A DNA stretch of 64,000 nt from CAVQEK01 sp964596645. GTDB lineage: Bacteria; Bacteroidota; Bacteroidia; Cytophagales; Cyclobacteriaceae. The stretch is from NCBI GenBank assembly GCA_964596645.1, contig CAZQVB010000012.1, positions 58,723 to 122,722 on the forward strand. Reading direction: 5' to 3'. The notes beneath the pieces are model-generated. The model was not told the origin of the DNA. It saw nothing but the letters and a program-made list of their open reading frames with translations, and searched no databases. Each line of letters opens with the position of its first letter. The first letter of the stretch is position 1. A program made the position numbers and the translations under genes. Of this stretch, positions 24,743 to 33,749 are shown piece after piece.

Positions 24743-25849
24743 TTATTGCTTCGTCTCCAGCGCGGCCTTGAGCCGGTAGAGGAAGTTTTGCATGGCAGTA
24801 GGCCAATTTGGGCTGGCATCCCAATGGGTACCCAAATACACATCGCCTGTGTAAATATGCTTCACATAGTACTTATATACGGGCATGTCGGGAGCAACAG
24901 GCTTCATGTCCAAAGCCCCCTCATCATCTACACCCGACAATATAATATTGCCACCGGAGGGGTCGACCTCGTAGCCCAGCAACAGACGCAACTGATAGGC
25001 GGTGGTGTGCAGCCGCATCAGTACATACTGATGTCCCGCTTTGCGCATTTGCTCCTCGTCATAATTGTAATCAACAAATCCATACTGGTATGGATAGTCG
25101 CTCATGAGCGACTCAATAATTACATTCTCTGATCCGGCTACATGTCTGCCATTGTTGGCCTCCACCATGGCAATAGGTATGGGTCTTTCCACGGTAGCCT
25201 TGGGCACTGCCAACTTGTCGATGCGCAGATCATTAACGAACTCTTCGTGCCTACGACCCTTGATCACCTGAATGTTGCTGAAAATTTCTGGGTGCTCTGT
25301 GATCAATAAATTTTCCATTTCCAGGTCCTTCTGATCAATGACGCGGGCCAACCTCCTGAACAGACGATCTATTGAAGAATCTGTTATTTTAAAAGCCTGC
25401 CCGCCCGGCTCTGCCAAACGGTAGTCTCCGCTAAAAGGTATTACGTACAAAGCATATTGCCTTGTACCGGTGTTGCTTAGGGAAGCATCAATTTCTGAAA
25501 GAATAATAATGTTTCGCACACCCCTGCTTGTCCACTGCTCGACGAGCGCTTTTGTCACATCGGGACCTGCCACTACATCGTCCAAGTAAAAATACATGAC
25601 CGGATCTACACCCACGGCTTTCATAAATGGTTGCGCAGCGCCTGCGAGTTCCTGCCATGCCGGCCTGGGCTGGCCAGCAGGCGTTTGGGCAATATGAATG
25701 AATGCTACGGCGCTGGTGTTCAGCAAATCGTCGGGCAGAAAACTTTCACTATACTGAAGCTGCCCACTTGTCGACTGGCCTGGCTGCTGTGCATATGATG
25801 AACCCGTCAAAATCAAGCACAAAAAGACGAAGGGAAAAATTTTTTTCAT
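24743..25849 (-). CDS. Secreted protein of unknown function
   Basis: A 368-residue exported protein. The ATG at 25849 gives the best signal peptide (KKIFPFVFLCLILTGSSYAQ); an ATG six codons upstream is also in frame. The mature part has a Rossmann-like alternation: VAFIHIAQTP, VMYFYLDDVV, VRNIIILSEIDASL, YALYVIPFSG, and later IPIAMVEANNG and YQYGFVDYNYDE. I recognise no family motif or catalytic triad. It is 69 bases downstream of uvrA on the same strand and could be co-transcribed, though DNA repair and export are unrelated. Position and length alone do not suggest a role. Confidence 0.65.
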   Translation of the reverse strand: MKKIFPFVFLCLILTGSSYAQQPGQSTSGQLQYSESFLPDDLLNTSAVAFIHIAQTPAGQPRPAWQELAGAAQPFMKAVGVDPVMYFYLDDVVAGPDVTKALVEQWTSRGVRNIIILSEIDASLSNTGTRQYALYVIPFSGDYRLAEPGGQAFKITDSSIDRLFRRLARVIDQKDLEMENLLITEHPEIFSNIQVIKGRRHEEFVNDLRIDKLAVPKATVERPIPIAMVEANNGRHVAGSENVIIESLMSDYPYQYGFVDYNYDEEQMRKAGHQYVLMRLHTTAYQLRLLLGYEVDPSGGNIILSGVDDEGALDMKPVAPDMPVYKYYVKHIYTGDVYLGTHWDASPNWPTAMQNFLYRLKAALETKQ

Positions 25850-25918
25850 TTCAAAAAAAGAATTCATGAAAAGGTGCTATCGGCTACCAACGGCAGCATT
25901 GGCCAGCTATTGTACGGT

Positions 25919-28738
25919 TTATTGTTGTGCAAACTTCTGCTTCAAGTAAAGAGAAGTGTGATTGTTCTCCAGTTTGATCATGTCTTCAGGCCTACCCTCA
26001 AATACCACTTCACCGCCATTCACTCCACCTTCAGGACCCAAATCGATGATCCAGTCGGCACATTTAATCACTTCCACATTGTGCTCTATTATAATGACAG
26101 AATTGCCCTGATCGATCAGTGCATTGATGGCAGTAAGCAACTTACCAATATCGTGAAAATGCAGGCCTGTGGTGGGTTCATCAAATATAAAAAGAACATT
26201 GTCTGACCGGTCGCTCTTGCCCTTGCCCAGGAAGGAGGCCAGCTTTACGCGCTGGGCCTCTCCACCGCTGAGGGTATTGGACGACTGGCCCAGCCGGATG
26301 TAACCAAGCCCCACCTCCTGCAGGGGAAGCAACTTGTTGTACACCGCCTTATTATTCTTGAAAAATTCTAAGGCTTCATCCACGGTGAGGTCGAGCACCT
26401 CAAAAATGTTTTTGTTTTTATACTGCACTTCCAGTATTTCTGACTTGAAGCGCCGGCCTTTACAATTTTCACAGGTCAGATAGATATCCGCCATAAATTG
26501 CATTTCAATACGCACCGCGCCTTCTCCCTGGCACACCTCGCACCGGCCACCATCTACATTGAAAGAAAAAAAAGCGGGTTTATATCCCCGGCTTTTTGCC
26601 ACAGACTGCTCCGAAAAGAGCTGCCGGATGGCGTCATAGGCTTTTACATAGGTGACAGGGTTGGAGCGCGAGGACTTGCCTATAGGATTTTGGTCTACAT
26701 ACTCTACACCTTTTATTTTATCCATATCACCTGCAAGCTGATCCATCTTACCCATGGGCTCCGACATCATATCAAGCTTTCTGCTAAGGGCCGGATACAG
26801 CAATTTTTTTATCAAGGTAGATTTGCCCGATCCGCTTACACCTGTGATCACCGTAAGCACGCCCAATGGAAACCGCACTTTGATGTTTTTCAGATTATTC
26901 TCTCTCGCACCTTCTACAGACACTGCATATTTCCACTCCCGTCGTCTGGTCGGGAGTTTTATCACATCTTCGCCGCTGAGAAAACGCGTGGTGTGGGTGG
27001 GCTTCGCATTGGCGATATCGGATATCCCACCCTGAAAGACCAATAACCCACCATGTGCCCCGGCATCCGGGCCTATGTCTATTATTTCATCGGAAGCGCG
27101 CATAATCTCTTCATCGTGCTCTACTACTATCACGCTATTGCCCAGGTTGCGCAGCTTTTTCAGTACGCCAATGAGCTGCTGCGTATCGCGCGGATGCAGC
27201 CCGATGCTTGGCTCATCGAGTATATACATCGATCCGACCAGGGCGCTGCCCAGCGATGTGGCCAACTTAATGCGTTGATGCTCTCCGCCGGAGAGGCTGG
27301 CGGTGAGTCTATTGAGGGTGATATAGTCGAGCCCAACCTGCTGCAGAAACTCAAGCCTGTTGGTAATTTCAGTAAGAATGCGGCGGCCAACGGTTTTCTG
27401 ATGCCCGGTAAGGTTTATGGAAGAAAAATAAGCAGCGAGCCGGTCGATCGGCATCAATACAAGGTCTACAATCGATTTGCCATCGATCTTTACATATTGA
27501 GCATCCTTTCTCAACCGCGTACCTTTGCAATCGGGGCAAACGGTGCGTCCGCGATACCTCGATAGCAGTACCCGGTATTGTATTTTATGGGTTTTTGATT
27601 CGAGGTGTTCAAAGAATGCATTGAGCCCATCAAAATATTTATTGCCTTGCCACAGCAGGTCCCATTCCTTTTCAGTAAGGTCTTTCACTGCACGGTGCAC
27701 GGGAAAATCAAAACGAATGGCATTGGTCAATAGCGGTTTTTGCCACTTGCCCATCGTTTCCGACCGCCAGGGGGCTATGGCGCCTTCATAAATCGACAAG
27801 TCCTTATCGGGAATCACCAGGTCGGGGTCGATGCCGAGAATGCGGCCGAAACCTTCACAGCGCCGGCATGCCCCGTATGGATTGTTGAAACTGAAAAAGT
27901 TTACGCTGGGCTCTTCAAACTTTATTCCGTCAGCTTCAAAGCGGTCGGAAAACAAACGGCGGTCACCGTCTTCGAACTGTATGAGGCAGTCGCCATGACC
28001 CTCAAAAAACGCTGTTTGTACGGAGTCGGAAATGCGAAAGGCCGTCTCGTCGTCGTGCACCACCTCGGCCCTGTCGATCACAACGTATACCTGGCCATGC
28101 GGTAGCGTGCGATCTTCAAGCACATCTTCAATCAGCCTGATGTCGTCGCCTGCCATAATTCGGCTAAAACCTTTACCCATCAGTACGCCCAACTCGTCAT
28201 GCAAGCTGCGCTGCTCATTGAGTACATTCAGTGGGCACATGATCATAAATCGCCGTCCGGCATCTTTGTCTAAAATATAATCCACCACACGGCTCACAGA
28301 ATCTTTTGTAACCTTCTGGCCACTCACGGGCGAATAGGTTTCGCCAATGCGGGCAAAAAGCAACTTGAGATAATCATAAATTTCAGTACTGGTGCCCACC
28401 GTAGAGCGCGGATTGCGAGTGCTTACCTTTTGCTCTATGGCGATGGCCGGAGACACACCCTTTATGTAATCAACCTCCGGCTTTTCCATGCGCCCGAGAA
28501 ACTGCCTTGCGTAAGAACTTAGACTTTCCACATACATGCGCTGGCCCTCTGCAAACAGTGTATCGAAGGCCAGCGAGGATTTTCCCGATCCCGACAAGCC
28601 GGTGATCACGACCAATCGATTGCGCGGTATGGCCACCGACAGGTTCTTGAGATTATTGACTTTGGCACCTTTGATTATGATAAACTTTTTAGGATCGAGC
28701 TCATCGACCGGCCTTTCTGAAACTTGGGTTTCCACCAT
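25919..28738 (-). CDS. uvrA: Excinuclease ABC subunit A
   Basis: Damage-recognition ATPase of nucleotide excision repair, about 939 residues. Two ABC ATPase modules are visible, each with its own Walker A (GLSGSGKSSLAFDT and GVSGSGKSTLIKKL) and signature (LSGGEHQRIKL, LSGGEAQRVKL). Zinc modules are visible as CPDCKGTRL and as CEVCQGEG with CENCKGRRF. The final GPEGGVNGGEVVFEG is typical. The ATG at 28738 is preferred to a TTG four codons upstream. No other uvr gene is near. Confidence 0.97.
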   Translation of the reverse strand: MVETQVSERPVDELDPKKFIIIKGAKVNNLKNLSVAIPRNRLVVITGLSGSGKSSLAFDTLFAEGQRMYVESLSSYARQFLGRMEKPEVDYIKGVSPAIAIEQKVSTRNPRSTVGTSTEIYDYLKLLFARIGETYSPVSGQKVTKDSVSRVVDYILDKDAGRRFMIMCPLNVLNEQRSLHDELGVLMGKGFSRIMAGDDIRLIEDVLEDRTLPHGQVYVVIDRAEVVHDDETAFRISDSVQTAFFEGHGDCLIQFEDGDRRLFSDRFEADGIKFEEPSVNFFSFNNPYGACRRCEGFGRILGIDPDLVIPDKDLSIYEGAIAPWRSETMGKWQKPLLTNAIRFDFPVHRAVKDLTEKEWDLLWQGNKYFDGLNAFFEHLESKTHKIQYRVLLSRYRGRTVCPDCKGTRLRKDAQYVKIDGKSIVDLVLMPIDRLAAYFSSINLTGHQKTVGRRILTEITNRLEFLQQVGLDYITLNRLTASLSGGEHQRIKLATSLGSALVGSMYILDEPSIGLHPRDTQQLIGVLKKLRNLGNSVIVVEHDEEIMRASDEIIDIGPDAGAHGGLLVFQGGISDIANAKPTHTTRFLSGEDVIKLPTRRREWKYAVSVEGARENNLKNIKVRFPLGVLTVITGVSGSGKSTLIKKLLYPALSRKLDMMSEPMGKMDQLAGDMDKIKGVEYVDQNPIGKSSRSNPVTYVKAYDAIRQLFSEQSVAKSRGYKPAFFSFNVDGGRCEVCQGEGAVRIEMQFMADIYLTCENCKGRRFKSEILEVQYKNKNIFEVLDLTVDEALEFFKNNKAVYNKLLPLQEVGLGYIRLGQSSNTLSGGEAQRVKLASFLGKGKSDRSDNVLFIFDEPTTGLHFHDIGKLLTAINALIDQGNSVIIIEHNVEVIKCADWIIDLGPEGGVNGGEVVFEGRPEDMIKLENNHTSLYLKQKFAQQ

Positions 28739-28982
28739 TGACGGTTTCAATAAATTTGTAATGTTAATATTTGTTAAAAAAAGCCTTCAAAATGTGCTGA
28801 ATAATGTTTTGGTTGTTTTTTTGTTGGCTACAAGACAATGCATTAGAAAACTAAATTTTAACTAAAATATTTTTTGCATGTTTTTTGAGGCATACATAAA
28901 TTAGAAGATTATTTGAACCAATGTTGGGTCTAAACAGCGACAATATGAAGTAAAGCTCTACGTTAACCAAACGGGAATTGAA

Positions 28983-29582
28983 ATGAAGAAGTACAAAATA
29001 AGTGATAGTGGGTTGGTTTCACTCTATGTTCAAGGTGACGAAGATGCATTTGCGGAGCTGGTTCAGAGACACAAAAATAAAATTTTTACCACAATCAATC
29101 TGATTGTGAAAGATCGATATGTAGCGGAAGATTTGCTGCAGGAAACTTTTGTAAAAGTCGTGAAAACGGTAAAATCTGGCCGTTACAATGAGGAAGGCAA
29201 ATTTTTGCCGTGGGTTTTGCGGATAGCGCACAACCTGGCCATTGACAATTTTCGCAAAGCCAAACGTTATCCTACTGTGGTGATGGAAGATGGCTCCAAT
29301 ATCTTTGAGAGCATGGAGTTTTCTGAAAGCCCATTTGAGGATCTTCAGGTGAAACAGGACACCGTGAAACGGCTGAAGCAATTGATTCAGGAACTGCCCG
29401 AATCACAGAAAGAAGTATTGATTATGCGAAGCTATCTTGAGATGAGCTTTAAAGAGATAGCCGAAGCAACCGGAGTAAGTATAAATACTGCCTTGGGCCG
29501 TATGCGCTATGCGCTGATCAACCTGAGGAAAAAACTAAAACAGAGCAACATAGCCTATGATCAAAACATTTACCCACGATGA
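28983..29582 (+). CDS. RNA polymerase sigma factor, sigma-70 family (ECF-like)
   Basis: A 199-residue sigma factor with region 2 (about 20-95: DAFAELVQRHKNKIF, DLLQETFVKVV, FLPWVLRIAHNLAIDNFR) and region 4 (about 130-180: LPESQKEVLIMRSYLEMSFKEIAE, then a helix-turn-helix with the Arg-Met-Arg-Tyr-Ala motif). Regions 1 and 3 are missing, as in ECF sigma factors. The next gene, a small acidic protein, overlaps its 3' end by 26 bases and is a candidate regulator. Its regulon cannot be read from this window. A 244-base non-coding leader separates it from uvrA, which runs the other way. Confidence 0.93.
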   Translation: MKKYKISDSGLVSLYVQGDEDAFAELVQRHKNKIFTTINLIVKDRYVAEDLLQETFVKVVKTVKSGRYNEEGKFLPWVLRIAHNLAIDNFRKAKRYPTVVMEDGSNIFESMEFSESPFEDLQVKQDTVKRLKQLIQELPESQKEVLIMRSYLEMSFKEIAEATGVSINTALGRMRYALINLRKKLKQSNIAYDQNIYPR

Positions 29583-29793
29583 TGTGATCAGATACATTTT
29601 CGACGAAACCACTTCGGAAGAGAAACGTGGCATTGAACGGCAATTTTTGTTCGATGCCCAACTCCTTGACTATTATAAGGAAGTACGCGCGCTGGTGCAG
29701 GATATGGACAAGGTTGATGATGCCCCGTCCGACCACTCAGTTCAAAAAATACTTTCATATTCTCAGTTTGCAGGTATTCCTTCTTTGAGTTAG
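29557..29793 (+). CDS. Small acidic protein overlapping the sigma factor gene
   Basis: A 78-residue acidic protein (FTHDDVIRYIFDETTSEEKR, DMDKVDDAPSDHS) without membrane segment or zinc motif. It starts inside the sigma gene, 26 bases before its stop, in a different frame, so it is translationally coupled to it. ECF sigma factors are often followed by a regulator such as an anti-sigma factor, but this protein lacks the usual anti-sigma zinc motif. A soluble sigma-binding role is an inference from context only. Confidence 0.7.
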   Translation: MIKTFTHDDVIRYIFDETTSEEKRGIERQFLFDAQLLDYYKEVRALVQDMDKVDDAPSDHSVQKILSYSQFAGIPSLS

Positions 29794-29879
29794 CTACTCG
29801 TATCTGTTTTGCTGCACTGCCGCCAGGCTGAAGGTTTTGCCTTACTTTTGGCATCGCTCTTAGTCTGGCTATACTTTTT

Positions 29880-31688
29880 ATGTGTGGTATAAGTTTTCTT
29901 TCGTCCGGCCCCTCTCCAGAATTTGCCCTGGCATTTGGCAAAATGATGCAGGCAATACGGCATCGCGGGCCCGATGGCATTGGCCAATACTCCTTTTCCT
30001 GTCAGTCAAACACCGTACACATCGGCAGCCATCGATTGGCTGTACGCGATCTCAACGCACGCGCAGATCAGCCCTTTCGTTCTTCACAGAACAAGCATTT
30101 CTTAAGCTTAAACGGAGAAATCTATAATTTCCGTCCGTTGCGTGCTGCGCTGAAAAGCAATCAAGCGTCTTTTGTCACCGAAGGCGATACTGAGGTGGTC
30201 TTCGAAATGCTGCGCCACAAAGGATTTGCCTCCATTCACGAGCTTCAAGGTATGTATGCCCTGGTGTTCGTCGACAGGGAGAGAGATGAGCTTTTGTTAG
30301 CCAGAGACCCGAGCGGTATCAAAAATCTTTATTACCATCAAAATGGCTCTTTGCTGCTGGCGAGCTCCGAGATCAAAGGCATATTAGCTTCAGGTCTGGT
30401 GAGCAAAAAGTTGAACACGACACAAGTTCCGCAATATTTCTTGTATAAAGCAGCCGCAGAGCCTGCTACTTTATTTCAGGATATATATTGTCTCAAACCC
30501 GGGGAGATCAGACGCTACCGGTTGTCTACCAGCCAACTGATCAGTGTTCATCAGGTGAGAAGACCGCTACTGCCTGAAGGCGAAATGCCGAACCAGGCTG
30601 ACATAGTGATACATACGCATGACTTAATTGCTCAAGCACTGACCTTGCATTGTGAGGCTGATGTACCAGCAGGTTTGTTACTCAGCGGTGGAGTGGATTC
30701 GAGCTTATTGTTGGCCATAAGCCACCATCGTGGCCTACAGCTTCCGGCATATTCGGTTGTTTGTGAGGGCGCCGCTGGTTTAGATGCTGATTATGCCCGT
30801 GCCACAGCCAAAAAATTTGGGGTCGATCATGAAGAGCTTTATGTGAACAGCAGCTTACTTCAGCGCTTTCCGGAATACATCAACCAACTGGACCAGCCTA
30901 TTGCCGATGGTGGCGTTCTGCTCAATTTTGCTCTCGCTGGCAGGGTAGCCAACAATCACAAAACGGTGCTCTCGGGGGCTGGGGCAGATGAGCTATTTGG
31001 AGGATATCGCAGGCACACCGCCTTTCGGCGTTACTTGCACTGGCGGTGGGCCGTACGGGCATTGCCACCATCGCTTCCAGGCAAACTGGCAACCATTTTT
31101 CATAGCTACTACTTGCGAAAAGGCTTGCAAAGCCTGCAGGCCGATGCCGACACATGCTTCCGCCACATGAACAGCCAACAGGGCTTTCTGAATATTTTCA
31201 ACCCAATGGCGAGCAAAGAGACACCTCGCGATTGGCTCACCTGGGCGCTTGACCATGACTTAAGCCAATATCTGGTGAAAGATGTGCTCGCCATGACCGA
31301 CGCTACTTTTATGCATAGTGGTGTAGAAGTACGGCTGCCGTACCTTCACCATCCTTTACAAGCTTATGTGCGCTCTTTACCAGGCCAGGTGCGTATGCAA
31401 CACGGCAGCAAGTGGGTGCTCAAGAATATGCTTCGGCAGTATGATCTTGACGCTATAGCCACGCGCCCCAAAGAAGGCTTTGGCATGCCGCTAGCCCAGT
31501 GGCTGGGTGACAAGGAACATCATCACCTGTTTGATGTTTTGGCACGCAAAGAATGTTTTGTTCATGATTTTCTGCCGCATAATATGCTGAAGGATTGGAT
31601 AAAGGAAGTGAAAGCCGGGAAGGCAAGGCACGTACAGGAGTTGTGGTCTGTACTTCTTTTTGAACATTGGGCCAGACAAATGTTCTAG
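29880..31688 (+). CDS. asnB: Asparagine synthase (glutamine-hydrolysing) family protein
   Basis: A 602-residue class II amidotransferase-synthetase. The mature N terminus begins at Cys2 (MCGIS), the nucleophile, followed by IRHRGPDGIG, SHRLAVRDLN and LNGEIYNF. The synthetase part has the PP-loop SGGVDSS (about residue 264) and GADELFGGYRRH. It is followed three bases later by a GT4 glycosyltransferase on the same strand, so the two are co-transcribed. In such settings AsnB-like proteins often amidate sugars or side-chain acids of surface polysaccharides rather than make asparagine. A TACTTTTG match to the -7 consensus lies about 30 bases upstream. A second paralogue is at 44.8-46.7 kb. Confidence 0.92.
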   Translation: MCGISFLSSGPSPEFALAFGKMMQAIRHRGPDGIGQYSFSCQSNTVHIGSHRLAVRDLNARADQPFRSSQNKHFLSLNGEIYNFRPLRAALKSNQASFVTEGDTEVVFEMLRHKGFASIHELQGMYALVFVDRERDELLLARDPSGIKNLYYHQNGSLLLASSEIKGILASGLVSKKLNTTQVPQYFLYKAAAEPATLFQDIYCLKPGEIRRYRLSTSQLISVHQVRRPLLPEGEMPNQADIVIHTHDLIAQALTLHCEADVPAGLLLSGGVDSSLLLAISHHRGLQLPAYSVVCEGAAGLDADYARATAKKFGVDHEELYVNSSLLQRFPEYINQLDQPIADGGVLLNFALAGRVANNHKTVLSGAGADELFGGYRRHTAFRRYLHWRWAVRALPPSLPGKLATIFHSYYLRKGLQSLQADADTCFRHMNSQQGFLNIFNPMASKETPRDWLTWALDHDLSQYLVKDVLAMTDATFMHSGVEVRLPYLHHPLQAYVRSLPGQVRMQHGSKWVLKNMLRQYDLDAIATRPKEGFGMPLAQWLGDKEHHHLFDVLARKECFVHDFLPHNMLKDWIKEVKAGKARHVQELWSVLLFEHWARQMF

Positions 31689-31691
31689 TGT

Positions 31692-32843
31692 ATGCGGGTG
31701 CTTTATCTTCATCAATATTTCAAAACCCCTTCAGAAGGTGGCGCTATTCGCTCTTACTATATAGCGAGAAGCATGGTAGAGGCAGGGCACGATGTGACAG
31801 TGTTCACCACGCATAATGCAAAAGGCTACAGCCGGCAGCAGATTGAAGGAATTTGTGTTCATTATTTTCCCATCGCATATGCCAATCACTTCAGCTTTTT
31901 TAGCCGCCTGTGGGCTTTCACGGTGTATGCGGCAAAAAGCATTGGTCGGGCATCAAGTTTGAAAAAATTTGACCTGTGCTACGCCACATCTACACCGCTC
32001 ACCGTGGGCATACCTGCGCTCTGGCTGAAATGGGTGCTGGGCATCCCTTACATTTTCGAAGTACGCGATCTGTGGCCCGCCGCACCTATCGCCTTAAAGA
32101 TCATCCGAAACCCGATAGCCAAATGGCTCGCACTACAATTGGAGCTTCTGGTGTATCGTCATGCGCACAAGCTGGTGGCACTTTCGCCCGGCATACAGCA
32201 GCATGTACAGAACAAAGCCGGAGATAAACCCGTGTTAATGGCGCCCAATATGTCGGATTGTGACTTTTTTACATCGAGCCTTTCGTCACAGCCCTTGCCC
32301 TTTCACATAGTATATATCGGTACGGCGGGGTACGCCAATCACCTGGATTATCTGCTCGAAGCAGCCTTATTTACTCAAAATTCACGTCGCCCAGTGCGCT
32401 TTACTATCGCCGGTGAGGGTGCAGAAATCAGCCGTCTGCGGCACATGACTTCGGCTTATCAGCTGAAAAATGTAGCCTTTGTAGGCATGGTCAATAAATA
32501 CGCCGTACGCGATCTGCTGCACTCCGCCCATGCCGTCTATATCAGTTTCAGAAAAGAGCCCGTGTTGCAAAGTGGCAGCCCAAACAAGTTTTTTGACGCA
32601 TTGGCGGCAGGCAAAATGGTGATCACCAACACTCCCGGTTGGATCAGCGACTACGTGGAGAGATACGGATTGGGATTTTATTATGATCCTGAGCATCCGC
32701 AGCAATTCGACCATAAACTGAGCGAATATTTAGCTTTACCAAAAAAAATAGCACAGGCACAAAAAGCCGCCCGTTCACTGGCTCAAGCACATTTCGACAC
32801 GAAAATCATTACTGGAAAACTCCTGGAGTTTATTGGTATGTGA
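31692..32843 (+). CDS. Family 4 glycosyltransferase
   Basis: A 383-residue GT-B retaining glycosyltransferase. The N-terminal LHQYFKTPSEGGAIRSYY with glycine-rich loop, and the middle EVRDLWPAAPIA, are typical of WcaI/colanic-acid-type enzymes. The C-terminal nucleotide-binding part has FTIAGEGAE, VAFVGMV and, where the EX7E motif sits, SFRKEPVLQSGSPNKFFDALAAGK. Its ATG is three bases after the asparagine-synthase stop, so they form one operon, perhaps making a modified surface glycan. Donor sugar unknown. A strong terminator follows. Confidence 0.9.
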   Translation: MRVLYLHQYFKTPSEGGAIRSYYIARSMVEAGHDVTVFTTHNAKGYSRQQIEGICVHYFPIAYANHFSFFSRLWAFTVYAAKSIGRASSLKKFDLCYATSTPLTVGIPALWLKWVLGIPYIFEVRDLWPAAPIALKIIRNPIAKWLALQLELLVYRHAHKLVALSPGIQQHVQNKAGDKPVLMAPNMSDCDFFTSSLSSQPLPFHIVYIGTAGYANHLDYLLEAALFTQNSRRPVRFTIAGEGAEISRLRHMTSAYQLKNVAFVGMVNKYAVRDLLHSAHAVYISFRKEPVLQSGSPNKFFDALAAGKMVITNTPGWISDYVERYGLGFYYDPEHPQQFDHKLSEYLALPKKIAQAQKAARSLAQAHFDTKIITGKLLEFIGM

Positions 32844-32907
32844 AGCATTAATTGTGCGCATAGTAGGGTAATTAAAGTAAGTAGATCCCAAAAAGCCCAA
32901 ATTGACT

Positions 32908-32942
32908 ATATGCCCTGTAGTGTTCAGTTGGCATATTTTTTT
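32908..32942 (+). terminator. Intrinsic terminator after the GT4 gene
   Basis: Perfect 7-base arms ATATGCC and GGCATAT (15-base loop) are followed by seven T at 32936-32942. They lie 65 bases after the glycosyltransferase stop. Confidence 0.75.
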
Positions 32943-33015
32943 GCAAATCTTAATATACTGTCAGAATAGAGTGACAGCTAGCAATCAATTGAATTCTTTA
33001 GATGGAAGACGGTTA

Positions 33016-33672
33016 TCATCGAATTTCAAAGCCAAAGATGCGATAATCAACCGAGTCAGGGGTTTGCTTTATCAACTGAAAGCCGTTGTGAGTCATCATC
33101 GTTATCAGCTCGTCAACACTGTAGAGCCGTTTTGCACATTTTTTATCTGAACAAAACTGGTCAAGCCCATGATCTCGCCGAAAACCATCCCGCACAAATA
33201 GTTTTCCGGTGGGTTTTAGCTTCTGCCTAAGATCCCTTAACATATCTTCGGGATGATCGAATACGTGCAGCGTGGCATTGGAATAAATAATGTCGAAGGC
33301 CCGGTTGGGCAGGTTAGAATTGGTAACGCTGCCATAAACCAAGTGGAATTGGTTACGTCCGCCTAAGTCATACTCGAATTGATTGGAATAGTGAGCAATC
33401 ATTTTATCAACGTTTTGCTGCTCTAGTACCTTACGGTCGATATCTTGTATATAAATAATGCAACTGTCTAATTGAGTGGCCATACTGACCGTAAGAGCGC
33501 CGGATCCTGCCCCTACATCGGCTATGGTCATACCAGGTTGAATGTCCATAAACTTCACTACTGGCTGAAATACCTGCTGTGCACGTTCCTTTGTAAATAC
33601 CGGCCCCTTTGCATAGGGAGCACAAGCAGAAGATAAAAATAAGAGCGCGTATATTTTAAGTAGGTGGTTCAT
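33016..33672 (-). CDS. SAM-dependent methyltransferase with an N-terminal export signal
   Basis: A 218-residue class I methyltransferase. Motif I is A-D-V-G-A-G-S-G (residues 51-58), with an acidic strand 2 end (YIQDIDRK) and the post-I motif AFDIIYSNATLHVF. The first 18 residues (LLKIYALLFLSSAC) form a signal peptide-like segment, possibly with a lipobox ending at Cys17. SAM is cytoplasmic, so export is unexpected: either the segment is a membrane anchor facing in, or the enzyme works on something in the periplasm with another cofactor. It is monocistronic; neighbours give no substrate clue. Confidence 0.8.
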   Translation of the reverse strand: MNHLLKIYALLFLSSACAPYAKGPVFTKERAQQVFQPVVKFMDIQPGMTIADVGAGSGALTVSMATQLDSCIIYIQDIDRKVLEQQNVDKMIAHYSNQFEYDLGGRNQFHLVYGSVTNSNLPNRAFDIIYSNATLHVFDHPEDMLRDLRQKLKPTGKLFVRDGFRRDHGLDQFCSDKKCAKRLYSVDELITMMTHNGFQLIKQTPDSVDYRIFGFEIR

Positions 33673-33749
33673 ATGGCAAAGCGCTCAGATTTCATTATTC
33701 ATTATTTAAACAAAGCCAAGCACATTCGCCACCTGCACCTTAGCAATTA

